A stretch of DNA of 22,131 bases from Clostridiales bacterium (GCA_012511485.1 JAAZFZ010000007.1:1-22131); one strand, 5' to 3'. Shown: positions 1 to 8,154, numbered from the stretch's first letter. The notes: a model not told the origin generated them from the letters alone. Translations and numbers: made by a program.

Positions 1-2
1 AC

Positions 3-1601
3 TATGCAAAAAACCCCGAAATAAGCATAATCGAAAACGGCCCTGCAAGAGTTGCGCTGGAAATCAAGAGGAGCGCACGGGGCTCGGATTATAAACAGAT
101 TGTATCCCTTGACTCAAACGGAGATATCATAAAAGTTTTCAACGAAATAGAATGGCGCTCGCTGAGAACTTTGCTTAAAACCGAATTTCCTCTTGCCGTT
201 TCCAACCAAAAAGCTACATTCGACCTCGGGCTTGGAGTTATTGAAAGGGGGAACCTGCGTAAAAAACTCTATGAGGTGCCGGCACAGATGTGGGCGGATA
301 TCACCGACAGTGGTGGAAAGAGCGGCGTTTCAATTCTCAGTGACAGCAAATACTCCTGGGATAAACGGGATGACAATACCCTGCGCCTGACGGGGATATA
401 TACTCCCCGCGCCCCATACAGGCAGGCGCAGAACCTGCAGGATTTGGGGCTTAACCTCTACTCCTTCGGCATTTATTCACACAGCGGCTCATGGCAAAAC
501 GGCACGCAGGCAAAGGGAATGGAATTTAACGAGCCAATGGCTGCCTTTGTTTTTTCAAGGCATGAGGGCAGGCTCGGCAGTGAAGCCTCGTTTTGCGAAA
601 TAAATGATAACGATATAATAATCCGTGCGGTTAAAAAAGCGGAAAACTCAGATGAAATTGTTATTCGTGTCAATGAGGGAATTGGCAAGGCTCATGCTAA
701 GGTGACGCTTTCTGTTTGCGGTGAAATCCTGCGGGCGAGGGAAATATTCGCTTGCGAGGAGGAGATTGGCACAGTCGAGCCGGTTGATGGCAAGCTTGTT
801 TTTAATATCGAGCCTTTTGAGGTCAAAAGCTTCGCAATAAAAGTGAAGCCTCCGTTTGTTTCGAGTTCTTCCGTGAGCATTCCTCTGAATCTTGAATATA
901 ATGCTGATATTGTTTCTTCAAACTACGACAGGAATGACGGTCAGCTGCCCTGCGGCGGCTCAATCCCTGCGGAGCAGTTCCCCTCAGAAATTCAGTGCGG
1001 AGGTGTGGACTTCAGGACCGGCCCTGTTTCCGACGGAGAGAAAAATGCCCTTGCCTGCACGGGGCAGGAGCTTGAAATCCCTGAGGGCTGTGAAAGTCTG
1101 CATATTATTGCCGCTTCCTTCGAGGGCGACAGGGACTGTGAGTTTTTATTAGATGGCAAGACCTTGACTGTTCCCGTGCAGTGTGCAACACAGCGCATTG
1201 CCGCATGGGATATTTACTCCGAGAGCGAAACGGCATATGTTAAAACACATACTCTAGCATGGAACACCACTCATCTTCACAATAACAACGGCGATGAATT
1301 CGGGCGACAGCTTTACTTCTTTAAATATTCGTTTGAACTCCCGTCAGGTACAAAAACCTTAAAGCTTCCAAATGATAGGAGTATCATTCTTCTCGCCGCA
1401 AGTGCAACAAAAAATGAATTCTACGCAAAAACCGCCAGCCCGCTGTTTGACACACCTGAGCGAAGGGAATGTACCTTCAGGCTGACTAAACAGGAGCAAA
1501 ATGCAGCAAAAGTAAAAAAGTTCAAGCGAAGCCTTTACAGACTGAAATTTATTATTAACTATGCAAAGCGAAGGCTGAAAAAGGAAATGTCCCAGCTATA
1601 A
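3..1601 (+). CDS. Alpha-mannosidase, glycoside hydrolase family 38, C-terminal part (5' end outside window)
   Basis: The reading frame is open from the first bases of the window (position 3), so this is the 3' part of a longer gene; about 532 residues are visible. A TTG at 171 lies inside the frame and is not the real start. The visible part resembles the C-terminal beta-sandwich half of GH38 alpha-mannosidases, with the recognisable stretch KTEFPLAVSNQKATFDLGLG followed by YEVPAQMWADI. The end is basic (RRLKKEMSQL). GH38 enzymes remove alpha-linked mannose from glycans; the catalytic domain and its nucleophilic aspartate lie upstream and cannot be checked. No signal peptide can be assessed. 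The gene is convergent with guaB and shares its terminator. The family call is from remembered sequence character; whether it is involved in glycan or glycolipid use with the inositol genes further right is speculation. Confidence 0.82.
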   Translation, partial: YAKNPEISIIENGPARVALEIKRSARGSDYKQIVSLDSNGDIIKVFNEIEWRSLRTLLKTEFPLAVSNQKATFDLGLGVIERGNLRKKLYEVPAQMWADITDSGGKSGVSILSDSKYSWDKRDDNTLRLTGIYTPRAPYRQAQNLQDLGLNLYSFGIYSHSGSWQNGTQAKGMEFNEPMAAFVFSRHEGRLGSEASFCEINDNDIIIRAVKKAENSDEIVIRVNEGIGKAHAKVTLSVCGEILRAREIFACEEEIGTVEPVDGKLVFNIEPFEVKSFAIKVKPPFVSSSSVSIPLNLEYNADIVSSNYDRNDGQLPCGGSIPAEQFPSEIQCGGVDFRTGPVSDGEKNALACTGQELEIPEGCESLHIIAASFEGDRDCEFLLDGKTLTVPVQCATQRIAAWDIYSESETAYVKTHTLAWNTTHLHNNNGDEFGRQLYFFKYSFELPSGTKTLKLPNDRSIILLAASATKNEFYAKTASPLFDTPERRECTFRLTKQEQNAAKVKKFKRSLYRLKFIINYAKRRLKKEMSQL

Positions 1602-1606
1602 CAAAA

Positions 1607-1653
1607 GGGCTGTATCACCACTCGGAAACGAGAAAATGATACAGCCCATTTTT
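1607..1653. terminator. Bidirectional intrinsic terminator between mannosidase gene and guaB
   Basis: A perfect 11-bp inverted repeat, GGGCTGTATCA (1607-1617) and TGATACAGCCC (1637-1647), is followed by ATTTTT on the plus strand and by a TTTTG run on the minus strand. It starts 5 bases after the mannosidase stop and lies just downstream of the guaB stop, so it can end transcription from both sides. Confidence 0.85.
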
Positions 1654-1663
1654 ATGCTGATAA

Positions 1664-3121
<1,458 letters not shown>

Positions 3122-3124
3122 TTA
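3122..3124 (-). other. In-frame TAA at codon 4 of guaB
   Basis: Read on the minus strand from the ATG at 3131-3133 the codons are ATG GAA GTC TAA TTT GAT GAA AGA, then the frame runs on through GEG-type IMPDH sequence ([13 protein letters not shown]) to the normal stop. A single change from AAA or CAA would give TAA. An alternative reading uses the ATG at 3140 and needs loss of one T in the TTT run, but that ATG abuts the ribosome binding site too closely. Confidence 0.85.
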
Positions 3125-3140
3125 GACTTCCATTACTCAT

Positions 3141-3147
3141 TCCTCCT
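3141..3147 (-). promoter_or_regulatory. Ribosome binding site of guaB that points to the 3133 start
   Basis: TCCTCCT on the plus strand reads AGGAGGA on the minus strand. It is 7 bases from the ATG at 3133, an optimal spacing, and 62 bases from the GTG at 3079. It therefore supports 3133 as the ancestral start despite the TAA at codon 4. Confidence 0.8.
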
Positions 3148-3206
3148 ATTACATTAATCAACGAAAAAAATGCTTCGTTCCGTAAGTTTAAAAAAATAAT
3201 TGATTA

Positions 3207-3215
3207 ATTATATCA
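3207..3215 (-). promoter_or_regulatory. Probable guaB extended -10 promoter element
   Basis: The minus strand reads TGATATAAT, a perfect -10 hexamer with the TGn extension. No good -35 hexamer is found 16-18 bases upstream (TGTTTA is the nearest), which is compatible with an extended -10 promoter. It lies about 75 bases upstream of the probable guaB start. Confidence 0.5.
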
Positions 3216-3267
3216 CAAATTCGTAAAAATAAACATTGATTAATGAAAAATATTTTTGGTTTTGCGG

Positions 3268-3296
3268 TTGATTTTTATAAGTCATTGTGCTAATAT
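3268..3296 (+). promoter_or_regulatory. Promoter of tRNA-Arg
   Basis: TTGATT (3268-3273) and TAATAT (3291-3296) are separated by 17 bases and end 18 bases before the mature tRNA. The arrangement is that of a vegetative sigma factor promoter. Confidence 0.65.
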
Positions 3297-3314
3297 ACTT
3301 AGGCGGCTAAAAAT

Positions 3315-3391
3315 GCGCCAGTAGCTCAGCTGGATAGAGTGTTTGGCTACGAACCAAAAGGTCGGGGGTTCGAGTCCCTCCTGGCGCGCCA
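3315..3391 (+). tRNA. tRNA-Arg (anticodon ACG)
   Basis: A 77-base cloverleaf can be drawn. The acceptor stem is GCGCCAG (3315-3321) with CTGGCGC (3381-3387); discriminator G and an encoded CCA end follow. The D arm is GCTC...GAGT. The anticodon stem is TTTGG/CCAAA with loop CTACGAA, giving anticodon ACG. The T arm is GGGGG...CCCTC with loop TTCGAGT. Position 34 is A, which is normally deaminated to inosine by TadA in bacteria, allowing CGU, CGC and CGA to be read. It stands alone with its own promoter and terminator; no attachment-site duplication of its 3' end was seen in the window. Confidence 0.97.
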
Positions 3392-3400
3392 AGCAGAAAT

Positions 3401-3433
3401 CCTGTCGATTTATTCGGCGGGTTTTTTGTTTTT
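3401..3433 (+). terminator. Intrinsic terminator after tRNA-Arg
   Basis: CCTGTCGA (3401-3408) pairs with TCGGCGGG (3414-3421), an 8-bp stem with two G-T pairs and a TTTAT loop, followed by TTTTTTGTTTTT. It begins 9 bases after the tRNA. Confidence 0.75.
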
Positions 3434-3560
3434 GTGCTTTTCATCATTTAAATTATCTATACCGCTTACGCTGATGAATAATGAATAAGTAATGCTGTAA
3501 TTTTGTTGCACCTATATTAGAACAACTACTCAAAAAATCTTAATGCATACATTGTATCAT

Positions 3561-3579
3561 TTGTGTCAGCGGAACACAA
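3561..3579. repeat. Inverted repeat TTGTGT-N7-ACACAA upstream of the aldolase promoter
   Basis: Six-base perfect arms (3561-3566 and 3574-3579) flank CAGCGGA and end 21 bases before the -35 of the next promoter. Its place and shape fit a regulator binding site, but no protein can be assigned. It is in the gap 3392-3656, which otherwise holds only a terminator and a promoter. Confidence 0.35.
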
Positions 3580-3600
3580 TTTTATTATTTGGTTTTTTGC

Positions 3601-3629
3601 TTGAAAAACATCCCGTTGAATGCTATTCT
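3601..3629 (+). promoter_or_regulatory. Promoter of the aldolase-PLC-MBL-kinase operon
   Basis: TTGAAA (3601-3606) and TATTCT (3624-3629) are 17 bases apart. Transcription would begin near 3636, just upstream of the ribosome binding site at 3645-3650. An inverted repeat CTTTTA-TTA-TAAAAG (3628-3642) spans the expected start point and may be an operator. Confidence 0.65.
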
Positions 3630-3656
3630 TTTATTATAAAAGCTTGGAGGAAAATA

Positions 3657-4502
3657 ATGGGTGTTGTATCTTCATATAGCCTGATGAAAACAGCTTCTCA
3701 AAAGGGTTATGCCGTGCCTGCATTTAATATTGATAACCTTGAATCTGCACTTGCCGTTTCGGAGGTGATGCATGAGCTCGAGGTTCCGCTCATTGTACAG
3801 ACCATTCCCAGAACCCTCAATTATGGTGGCATTAAAACCTACCCAGCAATGATGGCTGCCCTCATGGCGGGCTGTGATGTCGAATATGCAATGCACCTTG
3901 ACCACGGCAGCAGCTTTGAGCTGGCAAAAAAGAGCATTGCCAGCGGCTTTTCGTCCGTTATGTTTGATGGCAGCAGCCTCGCCTTTGAAGAGAATATCAG
4001 ACTGACAAAAGAGGTTGCGGATTATGCACTGCCGCTCGGAATTTCAGTCGAAGGGGAGCTTGGCACAATCGGCGGCAAGGAGGAAGGTGAAATCAACCTT
4101 GAGGCAAGCTATACAAAGGTTGACCATGCCATCGAATTCGTTGCAAAAAGCAATGTCAGCACACTTGCCATAGGTGTAGGTACTGCCCATGGTGTTTATA
4201 AGGGCATACCGAAAATCAATTTCAAAAGAATAGAGGAAATCCGTTGTGCAATAGAAACACCGCTTGTGCTACATGGTGCGTCGGGCCTTTCCAACGAGGT
4301 TCTTTCAGATTGCATAAAAGCAGGTATCAGCAAAATCAATTTTGCTACGGAACTGCGTCAGGCATATACCAATGGCATTAAGGCAGGCTTCGCACGGCTG
4401 CCCGATGCATTTGACCCAAAGCTCTACATGAGGGATGCAATTGACAGCATTAAAGAGGTTATAAAAAGTAAAGTTTGGGTTTGTATTAAGAATTATTATT
4501 AA
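3657..4502 (+). CDS. iolJ: Class II ketose-bisphosphate aldolase, probable 6-phospho-5-dehydro-2-deoxy-D-gluconate aldolase (IolJ-like)
   Basis: Class II (zinc) aldolase of the Fba/KbaY/GatY/IolJ group, 281 residues. Visible hallmarks: GYAVPAFNIDNLE near the N-terminus, LDHG with the catalytic Asp82 and zinc ligand His83, EGELGTIGG (132-140), GTAHG with ligand His179, LHGASG with ligand His206, and KINFATE (226-232). The start ATG at 3657 is chosen because GGAGG precedes it and because the promoter lies at 3601-3629; an upstream in-frame start at 3543 would precede that promoter. In inositol breakdown IolJ splits the IolC product into dihydroxyacetone phosphate and malonate semialdehyde, and the convergent iol operon lacks this step, so the IolJ role is inferred from context. 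Fructose- or tagatose-bisphosphate aldolase remain possible. The last residues (KVWVCIKNYY) differ from the glycine-rich tail usual in the family. PI-PLC follows after 13 bases. Confidence 0.8.
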   Translation: MGVVSSYSLMKTASQKGYAVPAFNIDNLESALAVSEVMHELEVPLIVQTIPRTLNYGGIKTYPAMMAALMAGCDVEYAMHLDHGSSFELAKKSIASGFSSVMFDGSSLAFEENIRLTKEVADYALPLGISVEGELGTIGGKEEGEINLEASYTKVDHAIEFVAKSNVSTLAIGVGTAHGVYKGIPKINFKRIEEIRCAIETPLVLHGASGLSNEVLSDCIKAGISKINFATELRQAYTNGIKAGFARLPDAFDPKLYMRDAIDSIKEVIKSKVWVCIKNYY

Positions 4503-4515
4503 TCGGAGGAGCAAT

Positions 4516-5439
4516 ATGATTTACAACAGATGGATGTCCTTTATTAAGGATGATGTCAGGCTCAAAAGTTTGGTTATCCCCGGCTCCCACAATGCCTGCA
4601 CCCGAAATTTCCCGAAAATCTCATGCTGCCAGAATGATGATGTTTATACGCAGATTCAATACGGCATCAGGCATTTCTGCATTAGGCTTGATACGGTCAA
4701 AAGGGGTGAAATCGTCACCTGCCACGGGCTTTCAAAGGGCGAGCCCTTCAGAAATGTTCTGGAATGCTTTAAGAAAGCTCTTGAGGAGAACGAAACCGAA
4801 TTCTTTATCCTCGATATCAGGGAATACTATCCGCAGAAGTTCGGGCCTTTCACATTCAGGTATAAGGCAGAGCCGGCAAAAGTAAACCTGCTTCTCAAGG
4901 AATATATTGAACCTGAAAAGTATGCCTTTACCGAGTTTGATGATATATCGAAGGTGACTATGGGGGATATCAGAAAATCCGGCAAGCGTTACCTGCTGCT
5001 CAATTATCGGCAGGCCTATGATTACAGTCTTGACTGCCCCTATATTTTCCCCTGGGAGAAGAAGGTAAACGGCTCCCATGCCGAGGATTTTGTAAATGAA
5101 ACACTCAGGTTTTTTGACGATTATCGCACTGACGGGCTATACTGGTTTCAGACTCAGCAAACGCCGAATTTCGGTGTACCCGTGGGCTTGACCACACCCG
5201 TAAGGCTTGACGAGGAGCTTCGCCCCTATTTTAGAAAGCTTATTGACGGCATTGCATCGAATCCCTTTTATTTGGAAAGTGCAAACATTATTGCCGGTGA
5301 TTTCATGACAAGGGATTATATGAAGGTCAGGGAAATTCTGCGGCTTAATATATTAAAAGGCAATTGTATTCAAGGAATGGAAGATGAATACCGCCGAGGG
5401 CTGGAGGAGGGTTCAGTTGAAAGTTACAGTGTTGGGTAA
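4516..5439 (+). CDS. PI-PLC X-domain-like phosphodiesterase (phosphatidylinositol-specific phospholipase C family)
   Basis: The 307-residue protein has the start of the bacterial PI-PLC fold: IPGSHNA with catalytic-type His25, then IRHFCIRLD with Arg57 and Asp59 where the family has an Arg/Asp pair, then TCHG with the second catalytic-type His70, and EFFILDIREY (95-104). Bacterial PI-PLCs cleave phosphatidylinositol, or GPI anchors, to diacylglycerol and inositol 1,2-cyclic phosphate. No signal peptide or membrane segment is visible at the N-terminus, so the product should be cytoplasmic or leave by an unusual route, unlike well-known secreted PI-PLCs. A CGGAGGA site precedes the ATG. It lies between an IolJ-like aldolase and an MBL hydrolase and overlaps the latter, which suggests a soluble inositol-phosphate diester (for example glycerophosphoinositol) as substrate. 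Family confident, substrate inferred. Confidence 0.82.
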   Translation: MIYNRWMSFIKDDVRLKSLVIPGSHNACTRNFPKISCCQNDDVYTQIQYGIRHFCIRLDTVKRGEIVTCHGLSKGEPFRNVLECFKKALEENETEFFILDIREYYPQKFGPFTFRYKAEPAKVNLLLKEYIEPEKYAFTEFDDISKVTMGDIRKSGKRYLLLNYRQAYDYSLDCPYIFPWEKKVNGSHAEDFVNETLRFFDDYRTDGLYWFQTQQTPNFGVPVGLTTPVRLDEELRPYFRKLIDGIASNPFYLESANIIAGDFMTRDYMKVREILRLNILKGNCIQGMEDEYRRGLEEGSVESYSVG

Positions 5440-6106
5440 ATACGGCCCATTTGCAAAGCAGGGGCAGGGAGCTACAAGCAGCTACCTTGTTGAGGATAAC
5501 GGCACAAGCCTTCTGCTTGACATGGGGGCAGGCACGCTCTCACGATTGGCAAGCGTAATTGATATTAAAAAAATTGACGGCATCTTCCTTTCACATCTGC
5601 ATTTTGACCATACGAGCGATTTGCTTACTTTTAGATATCTGCTTGAATGCTTGGAGCATACTCTGACTATATATGCTTACTATGAGGACAGTGAATGGTA
5701 CCGACTGCTGCTCACTCACCCGAATTTTAATGTTGTCAACATTGACGAGAGTTCGCAGATAAGGCTAGGCAATCTCAACCTGCGCTTCTTTTTGATGAAT
5801 CATACCGTTGAGGATTATGCAATAAGGATTGAGGGCAGCAAAGTCTTTGTCTATACGGGTGACACGGTATTCACTCCGAATATTTATAAAGCTATTGAGG
5901 GTGCAGACTGTTTGCTTGCGGACTGCAGCAAGCCTGAAGGGTTTGACGGGCCTCATATGACTGTGGACAAGGCAATAGAAATTCACAAAAAATCGGGAAT
6001 ACGAATTCTTGCCACTCATATGAGCCCCGACTACTCACCTGAGAAGGATTTTGCCGATTATGACTCAATTCAAGCAGTTGAAGAAATGGCAGTCTACGAA
6101 ATATAA
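5417..6106 (+). CDS. Metallo-beta-lactamase-fold hydrolase (RNase Z/PhnP/YhfI-like)
   Basis: A 229-residue MBL-fold protein with the metal-binding signature SHLHFDH (His60, His62, Asp64, His65), His129 in LMNHT, the bridging Asp149 in YTGDT, and His201 in ATHMS. The N-terminus KVTVLGKYG and SSYLVEDNGTSLLLDMGAG (21-39) match the RNase Z-like branch that includes YhfI and the cyclic phosphodiesterase PhnP. The start is placed at TTG 5417 because GGAGGAGGG stands 5 bases upstream and the family's beta strand begins there; this overlaps the end of the PI-PLC gene by 23 bases and implies translational coupling. An ATG at 5384 is in frame but would add 11 residues unlike the family. A role opening the cyclic phosphate made by the PI-PLC is an attractive inference; a lactonase-like or unrelated hydrolase is possible. 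Confidence 0.8.
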   Translation: MKVTVLGKYGPFAKQGQGATSSYLVEDNGTSLLLDMGAGTLSRLASVIDIKKIDGIFLSHLHFDHTSDLLTFRYLLECLEHTLTIYAYYEDSEWYRLLLTHPNFNVVNIDESSQIRLGNLNLRFFLMNHTVEDYAIRIEGSKVFVYTGDTVFTPNIYKAIEGADCLLADCSKPEGFDGPHMTVDKAIEIHKKSGIRILATHMSPDYSPEKDFADYDSIQAVEEMAVYEI

Positions 6107-6122
6107 AAACAGGAGAAGAAAA

Positions 6123-7013
6123 ATGAAGCATTACAGCTCGGTAATCATAGGACATATCACAATGGACCACAATATCGACCACCTGGGCAATGAGGAAAAA
6201 ATTGTCGGCGGAGCAGTGCTTTATTCCTCAGCCTCGGCATATGCGCTGGGGCATACTGTTGCCGCCGTCACAAAGCTGTCGCCCGCAGATATTGGCAGAA
6301 TGGACGCCTTCACCATCCCAACGCAGGACATATTCTGCATACCGTCAAGTGCCTCCACCAATATGAGAAATCAATATCTAACTGCCGACAAGGAGAGGCG
6401 AATCTGCTCCTGCTCAAGCAAGGGGGATTCGTTTGAGCTTTGCGACATCCCGAATTTTGATACGGATATCTACCATTTTGCCGGCCTTATTTACGGTGAT
6501 TTCAGCAGTCAATTGATGATTGAGCTTTCAAAAAAAGCACCAATTGCCGTGGATGTTCAGGCGTGCCTTCGCCATGCCAACCCCGACGGCTCTATTTTCT
6601 TTGAGGATTGGGCGGATAAAAAGGCAGTTCTCCCCTATGTGACATATCTTAAAACCGATGCGGCGGAGGCTCAGATTATGACCGGGCTTGAGGACAGGTA
6701 TGAGGCGGCAAAGCTCCTTCACATCTGGGGTGCAAAGGAGGTCATGGTTACCCACAACAGCGAGGTAATAGTTTATGACGGCAAGGATTCTTACTCCTGC
6801 CCGCTGCGGGCAAGGAACCTCAGCGGCAGAACGGGCAGAGGTGACACAACCTTTGCTGCCTACATAAACGAAAGGCTCAGCCACGATATTAAGGATTCTC
6901 TGCTTTTTGCCGCTGCCACAGTTTCAAAAAAAATGGAGACTCCCGGCCCTCTTAAGGGTACGAGGGCGGACATTGCCGCATATATTGATGAATTCTTTAA
7001 AGATTATAAGTAA
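6123..7013 (+). CDS. PfkB-family (ribokinase-like) carbohydrate kinase
   Basis: A 296-residue PfkB-family kinase that would phosphorylate a sugar or cyclitol with a nucleotide. Visible: the N-terminal VGGAVLYSSASAYALGH region (28-44, the family's GG motif) and the C-terminal signature SGRTGRGDTTFAAY with the catalytic base Asp241. The second residue of the usual G-A-G-D is Arg239 here, which is unusual. The start ATG at 6123 has AGGAGA 6 bases upstream; an in-frame ATG at 6051 lies inside the preceding gene and is rejected. It is last in the operon, 16 bases after the MBL gene, and is followed by a terminator. PfkB members include inositol kinase and IolC; IolC is already present in the other operon, so this enzyme likely has another substrate. 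Substrate unknown. Confidence 0.8.
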   Translation: MKHYSSVIIGHITMDHNIDHLGNEEKIVGGAVLYSSASAYALGHTVAAVTKLSPADIGRMDAFTIPTQDIFCIPSSASTNMRNQYLTADKERRICSCSSKGDSFELCDIPNFDTDIYHFAGLIYGDFSSQLMIELSKKAPIAVDVQACLRHANPDGSIFFEDWADKKAVLPYVTYLKTDAAEAQIMTGLEDRYEAAKLLHIWGAKEVMVTHNSEVIVYDGKDSYSCPLRARNLSGRTGRGDTTFAAYINERLSHDIKDSLLFAAATVSKKMETPGPLKGTRADIAAYIDEFFKDYK

Positions 7014-7047
7014 TCATATCCGTTGCATATTACAGCGTGCCTGAGAG

Positions 7048-7084
7048 AAAAACCGCACCCGAAATTAATCAGGTGCGGTTTTTT
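7048..7084. terminator. Bidirectional terminator between the two inositol-related operons
   Basis: AAAAACCGCACC (7048-7059) pairs perfectly with GGTGCGGTTTTT (7072-7083), a 12-bp stem with a 12-base loop. T runs stand on both strands, so it serves both the plus-strand kinase operon and the minus-strand iol operon. Confidence 0.88.
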
Positions 7085-7095
7085 GATTTTTTGTA

Positions 7096-8121
7096 TTAAA
7101 GACCGTATTTCTTAGCTATATCCGAAACCTTAACCGGAAGCCCGCAGTCGAGTGATTTTTTTGCGGCAAGAGCGATTAAAACAGGCTGCAGCCCGCAGTC
7201 AATGCCCACATTTACGGGCTTGTCGTTTACAATGCAGTCAATAAACTCCGTTATTTCCGCAACATATGCATCCATATACCTCTCAAGGAAGAAATGCAGA
7301 GGCTTTTCAGAATGTACTCCGTCCTTGTCGGATATAACTGCGCTGGATTCGGTATCGTTTGTAATCGCAACCTGACCGAGGCTACCTAAGGCCTCAACCC
7401 TCTGGTCATATCCGTAGCTTGCCCTTCGGCAGTTATCTATAACGGCAATTGCTCCGTTTGTGAGCTTCATTGAAATGACCGCTGTGTCAATATCCCCCGC
7501 CTCGCCTATTGCAGGGTCAACAAGCACTGCGCCGTATGCAAAAACCTCCTCAACCTCTGCTCCCGACATGAACCTGACCATATCAAAATCGTGAATGGTC
7601 ATATCGAGGAAGATGCCTCCCGAAACCTTTATGTAGCTGACAGGAGGTGCGTCGGGGTCTCTTGAACATATCTTGAGGATATTCAGTTCCCCGATTTTGC
7701 CTGCCGCAACTGCGGCCTGAGCACCGCGGAAATTATGGTCAAAACGGCGGTTAAAGCCTACCTGATATTTTATTCTGCTCTTTTCAAGCGCCTGCTTAAC
7801 CTTGAGTATTTTGAAAACATCATGGTCAATGGGTTTTTCGCAGAAAATATGTTTGCCTGCAGCAATTGCCTCAAGCGAAATCAAGGAATGAGTGTCAGTT
7901 GACGAGCAGATAAGTACCGCCCCGATTTCCTTGTCCTCCAGAATTCTGTGATAATCCGTATATATTTCATTGACGCCCATGTCCTGAGCCCATTTTTTTG
8001 TTTCATCGCTCATGAACGGATCTGCAATTGCTTTGACGGTAGCATTTTTAACATATCTCATTATGGATTCGCAGTGAACCTTGCCGATTCTGCCTGCACC
8101 GATAATACCGACTTTTATCAT
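7096..8121 (-). CDS. iolG: myo-Inositol 2-dehydrogenase (Gfo/Idh/MocA family)
   Basis: IolG oxidises myo-inositol to 2-keto-myo-inositol (scyllo-inosose) with NAD+. The 341-residue protein has an N-terminal Rossmann fold with GIIGAGRIG (5-13), the CEKPID motif with catalytic-type Lys96, and DMTIHDFD with Asp173 and His177, matching the Lys/Asp/His triad of Bacillus IolG. Length is normal (about 344 in Bacillus). An AAGGAG site precedes the ATG. It is the last gene of the iol operon, 33 bases after iolA, and ends just before a bidirectional terminator. Other Gfo/Idh/MocA sugar dehydrogenases look similar, but the operon makes the assignment firm. Confidence 0.92.
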   Translation of the reverse strand: MIKVGIIGAGRIGKVHCESIMRYVKNATVKAIADPFMSDETKKWAQDMGVNEIYTDYHRILEDKEIGAVLICSSTDTHSLISLEAIAAGKHIFCEKPIDHDVFKILKVKQALEKSRIKYQVGFNRRFDHNFRGAQAAVAAGKIGELNILKICSRDPDAPPVSYIKVSGGIFLDMTIHDFDMVRFMSGAEVEEVFAYGAVLVDPAIGEAGDIDTAVISMKLTNGAIAVIDNCRRASYGYDQRVEALGSLGQVAITNDTESSAVISDKDGVHSEKPLHFFLERYMDAYVAEITEFIDCIVNDKPVNVGIDCGLQPVLIALAAKKSLDCGLPVKVSDIAKKYGL

Positions 8122-8154
8122 ATAGAACTCTCCTTATTTTTGCCCGTAGGCTGA

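Noticed and set aside
3160..3179. Small inverted repeat ACGAA...TTCGT in the guaB leader, considered as riboswitch or terminator
   Set aside because: Only 5-6 bp, no T run after it on the minus strand, and no conserved purine-riboswitch core was recognised.
3315..3391. tRNA-Arg as integration site for an island carrying the inositol genes
   Set aside because: No repeat of the tRNA 3' end, no integrase and no change in base composition were seen in the window.
3639..3646. Recurring AAGCTT near promoters (about 3640, 15960, 16035) as a shared operator
   Set aside because: The shared core is only six bases with differing flanks, and the three copies lie at different positions relative to the promoters; chance is likely.
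3543..3656. Upstream extension of the aldolase to an ATG at 3543
   Set aside because: It would start before the promoter at 3601-3629, lacks a ribosome binding site, and the added residues do not resemble aldolases.
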